Shown: piece by piece, positions 1 to 11,670 of the stretch
Position numbering within the stretch: the first letter of the stretch is position 1
How the letters are laid out: every line of letters begins with the position of its first letter
Source of the DNA: Aquarana catesbeiana
Taxonomy: Eukaryota > Chordata > Amphibia > Anura > Ranidae
DNA length: 64,000 bases
Direction of reading: 5' to 3'
NCBI RefSeq assembly: GCF_042186555.1
Contig: NC_133332.1
Location: 234,206,015-234,270,014, forward strand
Position numbers and translations under genes: made by a program
The notes under the pieces: model-generated
Told to the model about the DNA's origin: nothing
The model's database searches: none
What the model saw: the letters and a program-made list of their open reading frames with translations, nothing else

Positions 1-1930
1 ATTTTGCAGAAGGAGAGGTCAGTAACGGTGGCTCCTATTTAATGATTATGCCAGGGTCCCTTTAAAAAGCAATCTCAGGTATCAAATTTTACAGCTAGTG
101 GCTATTTCAGGAAACAGTGCTAAATTCCTAAAGCTCAATTCTGGACCTATCATCCTGACCCCAAATACAATTTTCAGAGGTCTTCAGTCTACATACATAA
201 TGTGTGGGGTCCTCTTCAAAAATACTCTTTTGGTGGGCAGTCCTTGAGGATACAGAAAGCAGGGTTGTTGTGATGACCTCAGTGCCACTCTGTGCCTCAT
301 TGTTTGTAAATGCAGGGTGCTATGGTGACACCCTTTCAGAGGGCAGGTCCATGGATCCCTGTACTCACAGGATGTTCTCAGTCTTCTGGATGGGATGCAG
401 TGCTTGGGCTTCATTTAAGTCAAAAGACTGAGGTCATCTAGTGGTGGAAAGATTTAACTGTGGTGGACAACATCAGGTAGAAGAGAAGTATTTCTGCCAG
501 ATAGGAGTAAGATGTTTAAGACAATTTGCGGTACTTTTTTTTTTTAAACTTGGGTTATTATATGGAAGGCTTTACAAAGAGTTTCTGGATAGGAATACAT
601 AATCTAGATACATGATTTTGTGCTGTGCTGAGAATAATAGTGGAGGGCTTGAATCAAGTAATAAGCCTGCATTTTTCTAGGATCAGAATGTTCCTATTGG
701 TAAATTGAAGCCTTTATTTGTTCTTCATTTATGCTGTTCCACTGTAAAATGCTAGGGGAAGAAGAATGGTCCTACATAGCCACTACACTTTTTAAAATCT
801 TTTGCATGTGTGTGAATACAAAAGCCAAGGAACACTGAAAACCCCAAAAAACAGAGCTATCAATTTAGCTGCAAAGATTTGATTTTCTATTTTTATTATT
901 CGATTTAGACACTGAAAAATGGGATAATTGTAAGTTTGAAGACTGTTTATTTGCACCAGTGCAAAAAATGTGATTTATGCAGCTGAGGCTTGACCCTCAT
1001 GTATGAGATTTAGGTACCTCACGTTTCCCTGCATAATGGAATTAACTCCTGGAATGCACTGCAGTGGGGTGTCAAGGTGAAACATACCCATTGCTATGGC
1101 AACTGATACTGCAAAAAACCCAGCATGCTTGGCTCTGATTAAAATGGATTATTCCAATGTCGTGCTGAGCACCTGGCCTGACCCAGTAATAGGACTGGGG
1201 ATAAGTCCCATGTTTTATAGGATGTGGAAAATTCTGGATAAAGCTGATTATTTTGCTTGTTTATGTGATGTAGGATAAGGTTCTCTTGTAACATGGTTGA
1301 AAGGAATGCATTTCTTTTACTATCGAGGTCACCCATGTTAAGACTGTATTTTGCCCTGCAAGCTAACGTGGAAGTACAATTAAAGCGCTTATCCATCAAA
1401 AGCATGTATTCTGGTTATTGCTAGATGCAGACTGACCGAGTTATCCACTGACTTCTTTCATTCACTTCAGTTTCCCTGCTCTGCCGTTGTGTTACGGAGT
1501 CCCAATCTTTTCGCTACATTCTTCAAATTAAATAAAAGCGTAAAACTCCATATTAAAAGGCCAGTCCACATAACATGTTAGTTTTCAGTTGATGTTGGAA
1601 AGTTCAGCAGCCTGATGGTCCAAGCAGGCACAGAAAACAGATATTAAACGGGATTTAGGTGCCAGACAGGTATTGTACCTAAATGGAGCAATGACTGACA
1701 ATAGCAGAGATAACATGCCAATGATAAGGAGAAGCACAGACAAGCTGAGTACGAACGCCATCCAAGAACAATTTACAGGAACAATCCAAAGGAATGGTCT
1801 GTCAGAGACAAGTCAGTCACAAACTTTTATCCAGGGCATGATCAAAACAGAATAACCCATTGACCAGGCACAGGCTAAATGTCCAGCAGTCTATTCAGGA
1901 CCTTGCCTTATTAGGGTAGGTGTGGGCTGC
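1..1930. other. no gene recognised; AT-rich intergenic DNA
   Basis: I see no credible exon, RNA gene or complete mobile element here. Open frames are short and overlap on both strands without recognisable domains. Only short homopolymer runs, such as T at 536-545, stand out. The right part probably holds the 3' tail of the L1-type element that starts downstream, but I could not find its exact end. Confidence 0.5.
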
Positions 1931-2176
1931 AGCGCTTAGCAACAACCAGTAGATGGCAAAGGTTAGTACATTGAAATCAAACATCCCCTCAGCCCCCCAA
2001 CCCCCCCCCCCCATTCTTCTCGCCACCCTATCAGGTAAGTATATGACATCAATAAACCATTCATATCTTGGGTGGTCTAAGAGGGGATTGGTGTTGTGGA
2101 GGCAATCCTATCTAAAGTACCATTTGATCTGGGTTCCTACTCAGTCACACTTCCCTCTCGTCCCCACCCGTTTCAC

Positions 2177-2921
2177 TCACTGATCCATCCTCTTCATTTT
2201 CCATCTTAATTTGATTCCTGTTAGGTCACTTTTCATCATTAAGATATTTTTCCACATATCAATCCGTCTTGCTTCCCACCAAGGTTTCCACATCTTATCA
2301 TATTTCTTTAAAGTCCCTTGTTTTATGTATACCGGTTTCTCTTTGAGAATCACCACATTCATACTATTTATCCATTCTCTACTGGACGGAGGTGACACCG
2401 ACAGCCATCTCAGGGCAATCAGTTTCCTTGCTTGAAATAAGCATCTCAGAACCGCCATCTGGGTGCTTCCCGGGTTTCCCACTCCTTCCACTAATCCCAG
2501 GAGACAATACTTCGCCTCCAACCTAGAGGAGGTTCCGAAAAACCCGATCAATGGTTCTTGTCACCTCCCTCCAGTAGCGAAACAGCTTTGAGCACCTCCA
2601 AAATATATGGATCATTTCCCCTTCCATGTCCCCGCACCGGGGACAACTTGCATCCGACCGTCGGCCAAACTGAAAAAGTTTACGAGGGATATAATAGGTT
2701 CTATATAGTAGGAACAAGTGTGACATCCTCTGAGAGGGAGAGAGTGATACCAGCGGAGCCAGTTCAAGAATTCTATTCCACTGTATTTCGAAAATATTTC
2801 CCACATCTTTTTCCCATATATAGAAAGGTAATGTCTGTACCGCTGTCTGTTCAACAGAACAGCCAGCTTCTGTCAAACAATTATGCTGGAAAATCAGCAT
2901 ATGGACAGCACTTGCAGCCAA
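2177..2921 (-). pseudogene. L1/Tx1-type LINE ORF2, C-terminal end, frameshifted
   Basis: On the minus strand this encodes the part of a non-LTR retrotransposon polyprotein that follows the reverse transcriptase. It contains a CPRCGDMEGEMIHIFWRC segment, the Cys/His knuckle of L1 and Tx1 ORF2 tails, preceded by a helical stretch with LLYRTYYIPRKL. The frame shifts near 2523-2550 and continues to a stop at 2177. No RT palm motif is present, so the copy is 5'-truncated, as is usual for LINEs made by target-primed reverse transcription. The first residues near 2921 may be flanking DNA. A second LINE of the same broad type ends the window at 63283-64000. The family assignment rests on motif and architecture. 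Confidence 0.75.
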
Positions 2922-3153
2922 TGTCTGCAGAGCTGATCTGTTTATTCTGGCGGCAGGGAGTCCCCCCTGTCAGATTACAAAAACACAGTGGGAGATATTC
3001 CTGCATTAACATCGTTTGTGTTGAAGCAGAGAATTCTTAATTCAGAGACAGAAGAAGGCACTGTCAGCGGTACTATGATCTCTATTAGAGGTAGTAAACA
3101 CCTGAAAGTGTAACACTTAAAAACTATTAAAATGGATACACAAATATACAGTA

Positions 3154-4063
3154 CACTGATCAGCCATCACATAATGACCACCCACCATAACCCATCGAGG
3201 TATGGACTCCACTAGACCTCTGAAGGTATGTTGTGGTATCTGACACCAAGTCAAAAGTAGCAGATCCTTTACATCCTGAAAATTGGGAGGTGGGGCCTCC
3301 ATGTATCGTTTGTTTTTCCAGCACAACCCAGAGATGTTCGATTGGATTGAAATCTAGAGAACTTGTCGTGTTTCTCAAACCATTCTTAAATTCATCAGAA
3401 CAGGCAATTTTTTTCCATTGCTCTGTGGTCCAGTTCTGACGATCACGTGCCTATTGTAGGTGCTTTTGGCTGTGGACATGGGTCATCTTGAGCACCCTGA
3501 ATGGTCTGTGGCTGCGCAGCCCCATATGCAACAAACCTATCAGAACCAGAATGAACTTTTTCAGCAATATGAGCTACAGTAGCTCTTCTATTGGATTGGG
3601 CTGTGGACACGGGTCAGCATGCGCACCCTGACTGCTCTGCGGCTACACAGCCCCATATACAACAAACTGCGGTGCACTGTGTGTTGTGACACCCTGACCT
3701 TTCCATTGGAACCAGCATTAACTTCCACAATTTTGAGCTACAGTAGCTTCTATTGAATCAGACTGTCACCAGTTTTCCTTCCTTAGATCACTTTTGGTCG
3801 CTCCTGACCACTGCAGACCTAGAACAGTCTACAAGAGCTGCAGTTTTGGAGTCGCTCTGACCCAGTCGTCCAGCCCTCACAATTTGGCCCTGGTCAAAGT
3901 CATGCAAATCCTTACACTTGCCCATTTTTTTCTGCTTTGAACACATCAAGGACATGTTCACTTGCTGCCCAATATATCCCACCCACTTTCCCACCCACCC
4001 ATTATAATGAGATATTCAATGTTATTCACTTGTTAGTGGTCATAATGTTATGGTTGATTAGCG
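3154..4063 (-). mobile_element. Tc1-type DNA transposon relic, internally deleted
   Basis: The ends are inverted repeats reading CACTGATCAGCCAT at the left and the degenerate complement ending near 4063, with TA before the left end. On the minus strand, 3788-3925 encodes a Tc1 helix-turn-helix start (KTAALVDCSRSAVV), and 3160-3378 encodes the end of the catalytic domain around FNPIEHLWVVLEK, which holds the third acidic residue. The middle of the transposase, including the first two catalytic aspartates, is missing or unreadable. At about 910 bp it is well below the 1.6 kb of a full Tc1 element. It is a dead member of a family different from the copies at 39995 and 53673. A second relic of this family lies at 8723-9008. 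Confidence 0.75.
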
Positions 4064-5565
4064 CCTATTTATATCATATTTTGAGCATTGTTTTGACAAG
4101 ACACTATGTACTTACTTGCTGTTCAAGTGAAACTATTATGCGTAATAGAAAAATGTTAATAGTGCTGGTGCTTGGACCTCCCCTGGAAGTCCCCACTACC
4201 CCATTTCTAGACTCCCTGTGTTTAATGTTTTAAGTTGAACTTTAGTAAAAAAAAATTTAAAAAGTGTCTTTAGAGGTCCGGGAGAACAACAGGACAGAAC
4301 TGTCCATTTTTACAATCTGTGTGAACAATGCCTAAAGGAGTTTAGACTCTTCACTTGATGAAGTTGGCCCTCCAACCCCCACCAAAACTCTAACTAGGCA
4401 GCTGGAGGGGATTGTACACATGCCAAGAACGCTTGTCAAGTTTGACAGGCAGCACTGTCTGGAAAACGTACCCATTGAAGTCAATGGGATCACACTGCAA
4501 CCGTGAGCCAAACGCTTGTCTTGTGGTTGCAGGATGTTACTTCCATGAACAATCGCCATTCAAGAAAAAAAAAAAAAAACATAGGCATTCCGGAGACAAC
4601 AGTATAACCTCCTAAACGCCTAGAAACTGTTGCTTTATCACCCTACAAAAAGTGATCCACCGAATATCGCTTTTCAGAGACTGCTGTGGTGTGAACCTAG
4701 CCTTAACCCTAGCGGCCATAGATGGTTCGAATCTCGGCCAGTTTAGCAGGGACTGGCTGATTCTTGAACCATCTATGGGCAGGCTGATTGTACCCAAGTC
4801 AATCCATATAGCTGCTGCAATTGTTGCCAGCGGCTATAGCTGCTAGCAATAATCACTGTGTTCTCCCGGCAGGAATGGCTCCCTGAGCCCCCTACCAGGA
4901 GAACACAATAGCTCCGTGGGAGGGATTCCACCATCTACAACCATCCTACAACTCGCGATTCCTGCAAATCGCATCATGTATGGTCAACCTTAGTAAATCA
5001 ACCTTTCCGAGTCTGATTGCTCATTGAAAGCAATGCAATCCCTATGTGGTGGATATATTATCACAACCATTGTTAAAGCAAAACTGTGGCCAAAAATAGT
5101 AAGCTAAAAAAAATAGTCTTAAAAGATAAAATAAATCCAGCTTTTCTTGCCATATTAACCTTCAATATAGAAATTTTCCTTGGAGTACTTTTTTTCTCCC
5201 ACTCAATCTCCTCAGTCTGATGGCCAACATCATTCAACCCACTGCCACTGAGCCCAGGATGTCCTGAACCCACTCCAGCCTGTAACTGGACAGTGAAAGG
5301 AGAAGAAGTACAGTAATGAGCTCATCTCGCTCTCACCCTGCTTTTTATTTCTATCAGCAAGCTCCTTGTCAGCACATGAACTGATTGTATCCTTGTACTG
5401 CTTCTTTCTCTCACACTTCGGCCATGCTGTAGAGGGGCTGCAGGAGGCTGATACCAGGTCAAACACATGACAGCACTGCAGGGACAAGAGTACAGTATAC
5501 TGATGCAATGATATTTTTTGACCACAAGAGGGAGGAATGCACAAAAGTAACCGTGAGGTTGATTG
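4064..5565. other. intergenic; short hairpin, no gene
   Basis: No gene is visible. A 13-bp perfect stem (CCATAGATGGTTC at 4716-4728, complement at 4766-4778) lies in a segment resembling other frog miniature elements, and there is an A-run at 4566-4579. The remaining open frames are short and lack recognisable domains. Confidence 0.4.
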
Positions 5566-5569
5566 TTAA

Positions 5570-6550
5570 CTGCTTGCCGACCAGCGTACGATGATGTACA
5601 TCGGCACAATGGCACGGCTGTGCAAATGGGCGTACCTGTACGTCCCCTTTAAGAGACGGCTTAGTGGGCGGTGCGCCCGCCACGTACTCCGTGAGCATGC
5701 CCGCAGACTCAATGTCCATCGGGGGCCCGCAATCGTGACACAGATCGGCAGAACGGGTGATGCCTATGTAAACAAGGCATTTCCCTGTTCTGCCTAGCAA
5801 CATGACAGGGATCTACTACTCCCTGTCATTGGGAGCAGTGATCTCTGTCTTGTTGTAGTGAGCCCACCCCCCCCCCCCACAGTTAGAATCACTCCCTAGG
5901 ATACACTTAACCCCTTGATCACCCCCTAGTGTTTAACCCCTTCCCCGCCAGTGTCATTTACACAGTAATCAGTGCATTTTTATAGCACTGATCGCTGCAT
6001 AAATGTCACTGGTCCCAAAATAGTGTCAAAAGTGCCCGATGTGTCAATGTCCCAGTCACGATAAAAATCGCAGATCGCCGCCATTAGTAATAAAAAAAAA
6101 TAATAATAAAAAAGCCATAAATCTATCCACTATTTTGTAGACGCTATAACTTTTGCGCAAACCAATCAATATACGCTTATTGCAATTTTTTTTACCAAAA
6201 ATATGTAGAAGAATACATATCGGCCTAAACCGAGAAAGAAATGAGCTTTTTTATATATTTTTGGGGGAATTTTTTTTTTTTTCAACAGGGGGGATATTTA
6301 TTATAGCAAGAAATATTGCTTTTTTTTCAAAATTGTCGCTTTTTTTTGTTTATAGCGCAAAAAATAAAAACCGCAGATGTGATCAAATACCATCAAAATA
6401 AAGCTCTATTTGTGGGGAAAAAAAAGAACGTCAATTTTGTTTGGGTGCTGCGCTTCACGACCGCGTAATTGTCAGTTAAACAGACGCAGTGTCATATCGC
6501 AAAAAGTGTTCTGGTCAGGAAGGGGGTAAATTCTTCCGGGGCTGAAGTGG
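5570..6550 (+). mobile_element. piggyBac-like non-autonomous element, copy A
   Basis: A 981-bp element bounded on both sides by TTAA (5566-5569 and 6551-6554), the target duplicated by piggyBac transposases. Its left end (CTGCTTGCCGACC) and right end (CCGGGGCTGAAGTGG) match the two ends of the complete piggyBac-like element at 45524-51822 in opposite orientation. An internal block near 6140-6180, containing GCGCAAACCAATCAATATACGC, also matches near 45860-45900. No transposase frame remains, so the element is a deletion derivative that would need the enzyme in trans. Confidence 0.85.
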
Positions 6551-6554
6551 TTAA

Positions 6555-6960
6555 AGTTTGGGGTTTCTAAAATAAAAAAAAAAACATTTATACTCACCTC
6601 TATGTCGCAGTATTGGTATAATGCTGCAGCTGTCCCGTGTTGGCTCTAAGACTGTGAACTGAGCGATCACATGATTGCTGATTACTCAGCTCCCGGTCTA
6701 CTCAGTGCAGAGAGCGGTGACTGTCAGTCACTGCTCAGAACTCTGCTCCTCCAGTGCTTACTGGAGTTATGGGCGGGGGGCAGCTGGTTTCCACTCCCAG
6801 CCATGCACTAAGAGGCTGAGCCAGCTGTCAAGCAGGCACAGCCGGGTAGATCCTGACAATATTGTCGGGATCCTTCTAGATCCTGGAGTGGCTCTGGTAT
6901 GTCAGCTGAGAGCAGGCAAGAGCGACAGCAGAGCAAAAATAAGTGCACTCTAGTTACCCA
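6555..6960. repeat. interspersed repeat, copy 1 (pairs with 38490-38790)
   Basis: This segment shares order and wording with 38490-38790: an ACTCAC start, CTCTGCTCCTCCAG-like and GGAGCAGCTGG-like blocks, a GGCTGAGC block, and GTAGATCC followed by ATTGTCGGGAT. It is non-coding and seen twice in the window. I cannot place it in a named family. Confidence 0.55.
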
Positions 6961-7012
6961 AAAGAGAAGTTTGCCCATATTTATTTTATTTTATCTCAGT
7001 CTGTGAGACAAA

Positions 7013-7121
7013 TGGGTTGATTTACTAAGTTTATTTTCCTTGCACATGATTGGGCATTTTTTGAAACATAAAATTTATTTTGCAAAGTGAATAGCCCAGT
7101 TGCCTTTAGTAAATCAACCCA
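7013..7121. mobile_element. 109-bp miniature inverted-repeat element
   Basis: The segment starts TGGGTTGATTTACTAA and ends with the exact reverse complement, a 16-bp terminal inverted repeat enclosing about 77 bp of AT-rich non-coding DNA. A similar end sequence (TTAGTAAATCAACC) appears near 4990. It is too small to code and its superfamily is undetermined. Confidence 0.65.
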
Positions 7122-8722
7122 TAGGATGTTTGCACAGGTGCTATATGTAACAGTGGGGACACAATAAGATAAGAAAAAAGTGAGGTCAACAGCAGTGGTC
7201 ACCAACCTTTCGGACCTCATGGAATTTTGCGAATCCTGCAAAACTCACAATATTGAATCCCAGGAAACACTAACATGAATTTTACATGCCTTTAACACAC
7301 AATGCTCTCTTTACCCCCACCCCCCCCCCCCCCCCCCCGATGACACTGCTGCTTTTTATACAGAATGGTCTGGCTTTATGCATCACACACCTTCTGCTAC
7401 CTTACACAGACACAGACTTATTGGATCTCATCTCCTTATCATTGGGTCTCACCTTTTTATCCAGCCATGTGCTCGAGCTCTGTGTTCTCTCCCACACTCT
7501 GATCAGCACTGTCATTGGAAGTCCCCCCCTTCACTTACCGCTCTCTGCAATACTCCCGGTGCCTCCCTCTGAGTTGACAGGAGCGGAACTACAGAGGAGG
7601 CTTTGGGTACCAATGCTTGCTGACAGTATTGACTTTCAGCACTCATTGAGAACACTGGAAACAATATTAGGTGGTATACATCCACCACAATGTTGATTTG
7701 TGGCAGAACTCCTGGGAACCACCACATTTTTCTCAGCCTACTTTTGTTTAACACAATGCATGGCCAGTAATTTGCATTAGCATGATCCTCTATGCAGGGA
7801 AATTGGATCAATACAAATCTTCCAGCAAACAAACCTGGCCCCCTCCCTCCCCCCCACCCACACCGTCACTCGCCCGTTGCCCGCCAGCCACATTCAGGTC
7901 GCGGCTTCCCCCCTGCATCTCCTCCTAGTGGTGGCTTCTCCTCTGGGCAATCGGGTCTTAGGACTTCCAGTCAATCAGGTCTTAGGACTCCTGGCCAATC
8001 GGTCTCAGGACCCGTTTCCTGATTGGCCGGGAGGAGAAGCAGAAAGACATTACCCACCACAAGTGGGTAGGGAGCCCACCCTTTTTGAAGCCAATTAAAG
8101 CCTCAGGCTCTAATCATACGCTTAAAAAAAAAACAAAAAAAACTTGAAATCCATGCGTTCGGCGCCCTGCATGGAGATTAGGGGCCGGGCGCATGGATTG
8201 GGGTGGCCGCCACTGTCTTCCGCTAAAATCATCTTTTGACACGTATGCAAATGAGGCCAAAGTTCCAGACATTGCTCCTGGTCTGAATCTGCCCTGCAAA
8301 CTTCCACTTTTCAGAACGTTTCCTCACTTCTTAGACACAGAAGGTATAATTTTATAACACTGGTCTGTTATTACATAAATACGTGTTTTTGTGTAATGTG
8401 CATATCATGTATGCGTGACGAACATTATATAATGGTATGTTTTTGAAACATGCTTAGAAGGGCTACAAGCTACAGCAGATGCAGGAATGTGCCAGTGGCT
8501 GGAAAATATATAGTTATTTAATGATTACAGACTGAGAACATGTTTGATTATGCCAATCCCTTCCGGGAGAAACCGTTGGAAATGTCTGATTGAATCATAA
8601 CTACACAGCTCAGTATGCACATGAATATGAGCATTGAGGCAGAAGCAAAGGATGGATCTGCACCATCCAATTGCATGAAATTTGTCATATAAACTGTGTA
8701 AGTGCCTGATATTTTATATATA
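7122..8722. other. intergenic; C-runs, no gene
   Basis: No convincing gene. A pyrimidine block with a C-run of about 18 lies at 7319-7338. CAGTGGTCACCAACC at 7194 resembles the terminus of Charlie-type hAT elements, but I find no matching right end. Two CAATCGGTCT-like direct repeats lie near 7945-8015. Open frames here overlap on both strands and are low complexity. Confidence 0.35.
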
Positions 8723-9008
8723 CCCCGATCAGCCATAACTTTCTGCCCATCTAATACTAAATAAGTCCCCCTTTTACCACCAAAACAGCACTGACCCATC
8801 AAGTCATGGACACCGCTAGACCTCTGAAGGTATGCTGTGGTATCTGGCACCAAGTCGTCCGCAGCAGATCCTTTAAGCGCAAGTTGTGTGGTGGGACCTC
8901 CAGGGATCAGACTTGTTTTTCCAGCACATCCCACAGCTACTTGATTGGAATGAGATTTAGAGAATTTGGAGGCCACGTCAATATCTTAAACTCATTGTTC
9001 TGTTTCTA
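8723..9008 (-). mobile_element. Tc1-type relic, truncated (family of 3154-4063)
   Basis: The left end (CGATCAGCCATAACT) and the following block (GACCTCTGAAGGTATG, then GGTATCTGGCACCAAGTC) match the first third of the relic at 3154-4063. The right end is missing, and the minus-strand frame has no recognisable catalytic motif left. It is a dead fragment. Confidence 0.7.
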
Positions 9009-9023
9009 AGGGAAGAGGAGTAC

Positions 9024-9166
9024 ATTACATATACCCAATGAGTGAAAAAATTATGTTTCAACAGTATGACATCAGAACATGCATGAACCCCTATACGTCA
9101 TAGGGGTTCACGCATGTTCTGATGTCATACTGTTGAAACATTTTTTCTCTCATTGGGTATATGTAA
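9024..9166. repeat. 143-bp near-perfect palindrome
   Basis: Arms of about 67 bp run from TTACATATACCC at the left to GGGTATATGTAA at the right with few mismatches and only a few bases of spacer (TACGTCA) near 9095. Within the arms, ATGACATCAGAACATGC and its complement repeat. It could extrude as a cruciform. It may be a foldback miniature element, but no target duplication is clear. Confidence 0.8.
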
Positions 9167-9169
9167 CGT

Positions 9170-9598
9170 CCTCCTTTTCTGGCCATTACATGGCCGCTAG
9201 TGAACAATACCTTTTTATAACTATTTTATATTGTATATGTTCATATATTGATGTTTAATAAAATATAACTTTTTATAAAAAGCATACTGTTGTTCCAATC
9301 TGCCTCCAAAGTCTGACCTAGAGGGTTTCTTTTTGTTACTCCAATGAATTTTACAGATATGGCATATGAGTAATTAACCATAATTGCAGTTCTGTCCTCA
9401 TATTCCCTCCTGTATCCTGCTGTTAGAGGAAGATTTTGAAAAAAAAGTAACATCTTCCTTAATTTCATCAACCCTAAATACAACAAAAGGTTACTTACTG
9501 TCATGTATTTATTAATTGTTATTTTTACATAAAACTGAAATAAATATCCACATATGCCTTGATATCAGTCTCCTGTAGTCCTCTGTAAAGCAGCATTA
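9170..9598. other. intergenic, AT-rich; no gene
   Basis: AT-rich DNA between the palindrome and the Harbinger-type element. I see no exon-like signal, and the single open frame on the minus strand has no domain that I recognise. Confidence 0.4.
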
Positions 9599-10979
9599 AA
9601 GCCTCGTACACATGATCGGATTTCCCGAAGGGAATTGTGTGATGACAGGCTGTTGACGGAAAATCCAACCGTTTGTATGCTCCATCGGACAATTGTTGTC
9701 GGATTTTCCACTGACAAATGTTGGATGGCAGGCTTTAAATTTTTCTGCGGACAAATGTCTGTTGTCGGATTTGCCGATCGTGTGTACACAAGTCCGTCGG
9801 ACAAAAGTCCACAGTACAAACACGCATGCTCGGAAGCAAGGCCGAGCTGGAAGCGGTCGGTCTTGTAAACTAGCGCTCGTAATGGAGAATTAACATTCGT
9901 GATGTGGCAAATTATGAAATCTCGAAATGCAGCGCACATTCTCTTCTTCTTTATTTAATGGGATAATAATGAAGTTGCTTTACTGGTGATACTGATGGAG
10001 TTATGGCAAACGTATTTTAAAAGGCTTTTATTTTCTAGTGATATCAAGAATATTATTATTATTATGCTTTTTTTTTTCTTTTTTTTCGGCAAGTTACCAC
10101 AACACAATTATCCCATAGTTTTTAAGATCAAAGATACAACTATGTTGGTGTTCCTTGTCAATTTTACATTTTATTTTTTTTAAATGTAACTGCCTACTCC
10201 CAAACTGTTATTTGAAGTAAAAAACATAGCCAAGTATTATTCTCCACAATTTTTTATTGTGCATGAAAAAAAGAAAACAAATAAAATTAGACATGCTCTC
10301 TGCCAATATAACTTAACTAAAAAGTACATTCAAAAATATAGAAAATATACCAAATCAAACAATTATTCAACCAAAAAATAAAATAAAAGCCTCATATGCA
10401 TGTGTCCTGCTGCTTCTTAATATACGGGGTCAACAATGGTAAGAGTTGGTGAAAGCAGGGATCCGTCATCCGGAAATAATTCAGAAAATCATCCAGATTA
10501 TTCTCCTGGAGCTCCCACATCAAAGGCATATGACATAATTGGTCATGATTATTAAAGCAACCAATTTTTGGTCCAAGAAATCCTCCTCCTCCTGTTCCTG
10601 GACTTGACTCGGGTCAAAGCAATAACTCCAAGGCCAATAATAAATTACACGTTATCTCCTCCGATTCCGCAACATGGTTGGTTGACGAACAGCCGTTCAG
10701 AAAGGAACTGAAAAGCACGAAATGAAAAGCGCAAACTGAAAAGCGTTAAATGAAAAGCGCAAAATGAAAAGCACGAATCAACACTCACCAAACTTCCACT
10801 AACACGAAATTAGCAAAGGGTGGCGCTAAAGAGCTGAAAAACCACGTAGTACGTCACTACGTTCGTGTTTGTTGGCAACAATTCCTTGCCATTTGTATGC
10901 AAGACAAAATCCAGGCACACGCCTTCGGACAAAAGTCAGAGGTTTTGTCTGTGGAACATCCGATCGTGTGTACGAGGCT
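9599..10979. mobile_element. PIF/Harbinger-type non-autonomous element
   Basis: A 1.38-kb element with inverted ends (AGCCTCGTACACATGATCGG at left, complement at right), flanked by TTA on each side (9596-9598 and 10980-10982), the 3-bp target typical of PIF/Harbinger. Bases 10140-10225 match the reverse complement of about 21035-21140 inside the larger neighbouring element, so the two are related. A purine-rich array of GAAAAGC-type units occurs at 10700-10770. No transposase is encoded. The terminal repeat is offset by one base at the left, so the boundary is uncertain by one base. Confidence 0.7.
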
Positions 10980-11670
10980 TTATGCCGTGTACACACGATC
11001 GGAATTCTCGTGGGAAAAAGCTATGATGGTTTTTCTGACGGAATTCCGCTCAAGCTTGTCTTGTGTACACACAGTCACACCAAAGTCCGACCGCCCAGAA
11101 CGCGGTGACGTACAACATGTACGAAGGGACTAGAAAAGGGAAGTTCAATAGCCAGCGCGCCACCCTTTGGGCTCCTTCTGCTAATCTCGTGTGTATCTCG
11201 TGTTAGTAGAAGTCTGGTGAGAGACGATTGGCGCTTTTCAGACTCCTGCTTTTTCAGATCATTTTACTGCTGTTCAGTTTGTGCTTGTGGGTTTGTATCT
11301 GCTTTTCAGTGCGTGAAGTCAGTTCGTATCTGTTTTTCAGTGCATTCTTGTCCGCTTGTTACTGATTTTCAGATCGCTCTTCACAGGCCTTGCTGTTCTT
11401 CAGTGTGTTCTGTTTAGTTCATCCTGACCAGCCGACCGTTTTGAAGCCATGTTGCGGGTATGTACTCGTCGTAGAGTTTGTGCTGTGCGGGGGTTTGGTG
11501 AAATAATCCTAATTATTTTGCCTCAGTTGGGCCTGAGGCCGGACTTTCAAAAACTCCATTGACGGCCATGGAAGCTGGCCATCCTGGCTTGCCCCCCTAA
11601 AGCGCCCGTGAAGTGGGAGAAAAATATGTCGAATATTTTACAGGTAGGGGGGCCATTGCTATGCCAGCAC

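Noticed and set aside
4720..4745. tRNA-like B-box (GGTTCGAATC)
   Set aside because: No A-box at the right distance and no cloverleaf; the word lies in a short foldback stem.
7194..7760. Complete hAT (Charlie-like) element starting CAGTGGTCACCAACC
   Set aside because: Only a left-end-like word was found; no matching right end or 8-bp duplication.
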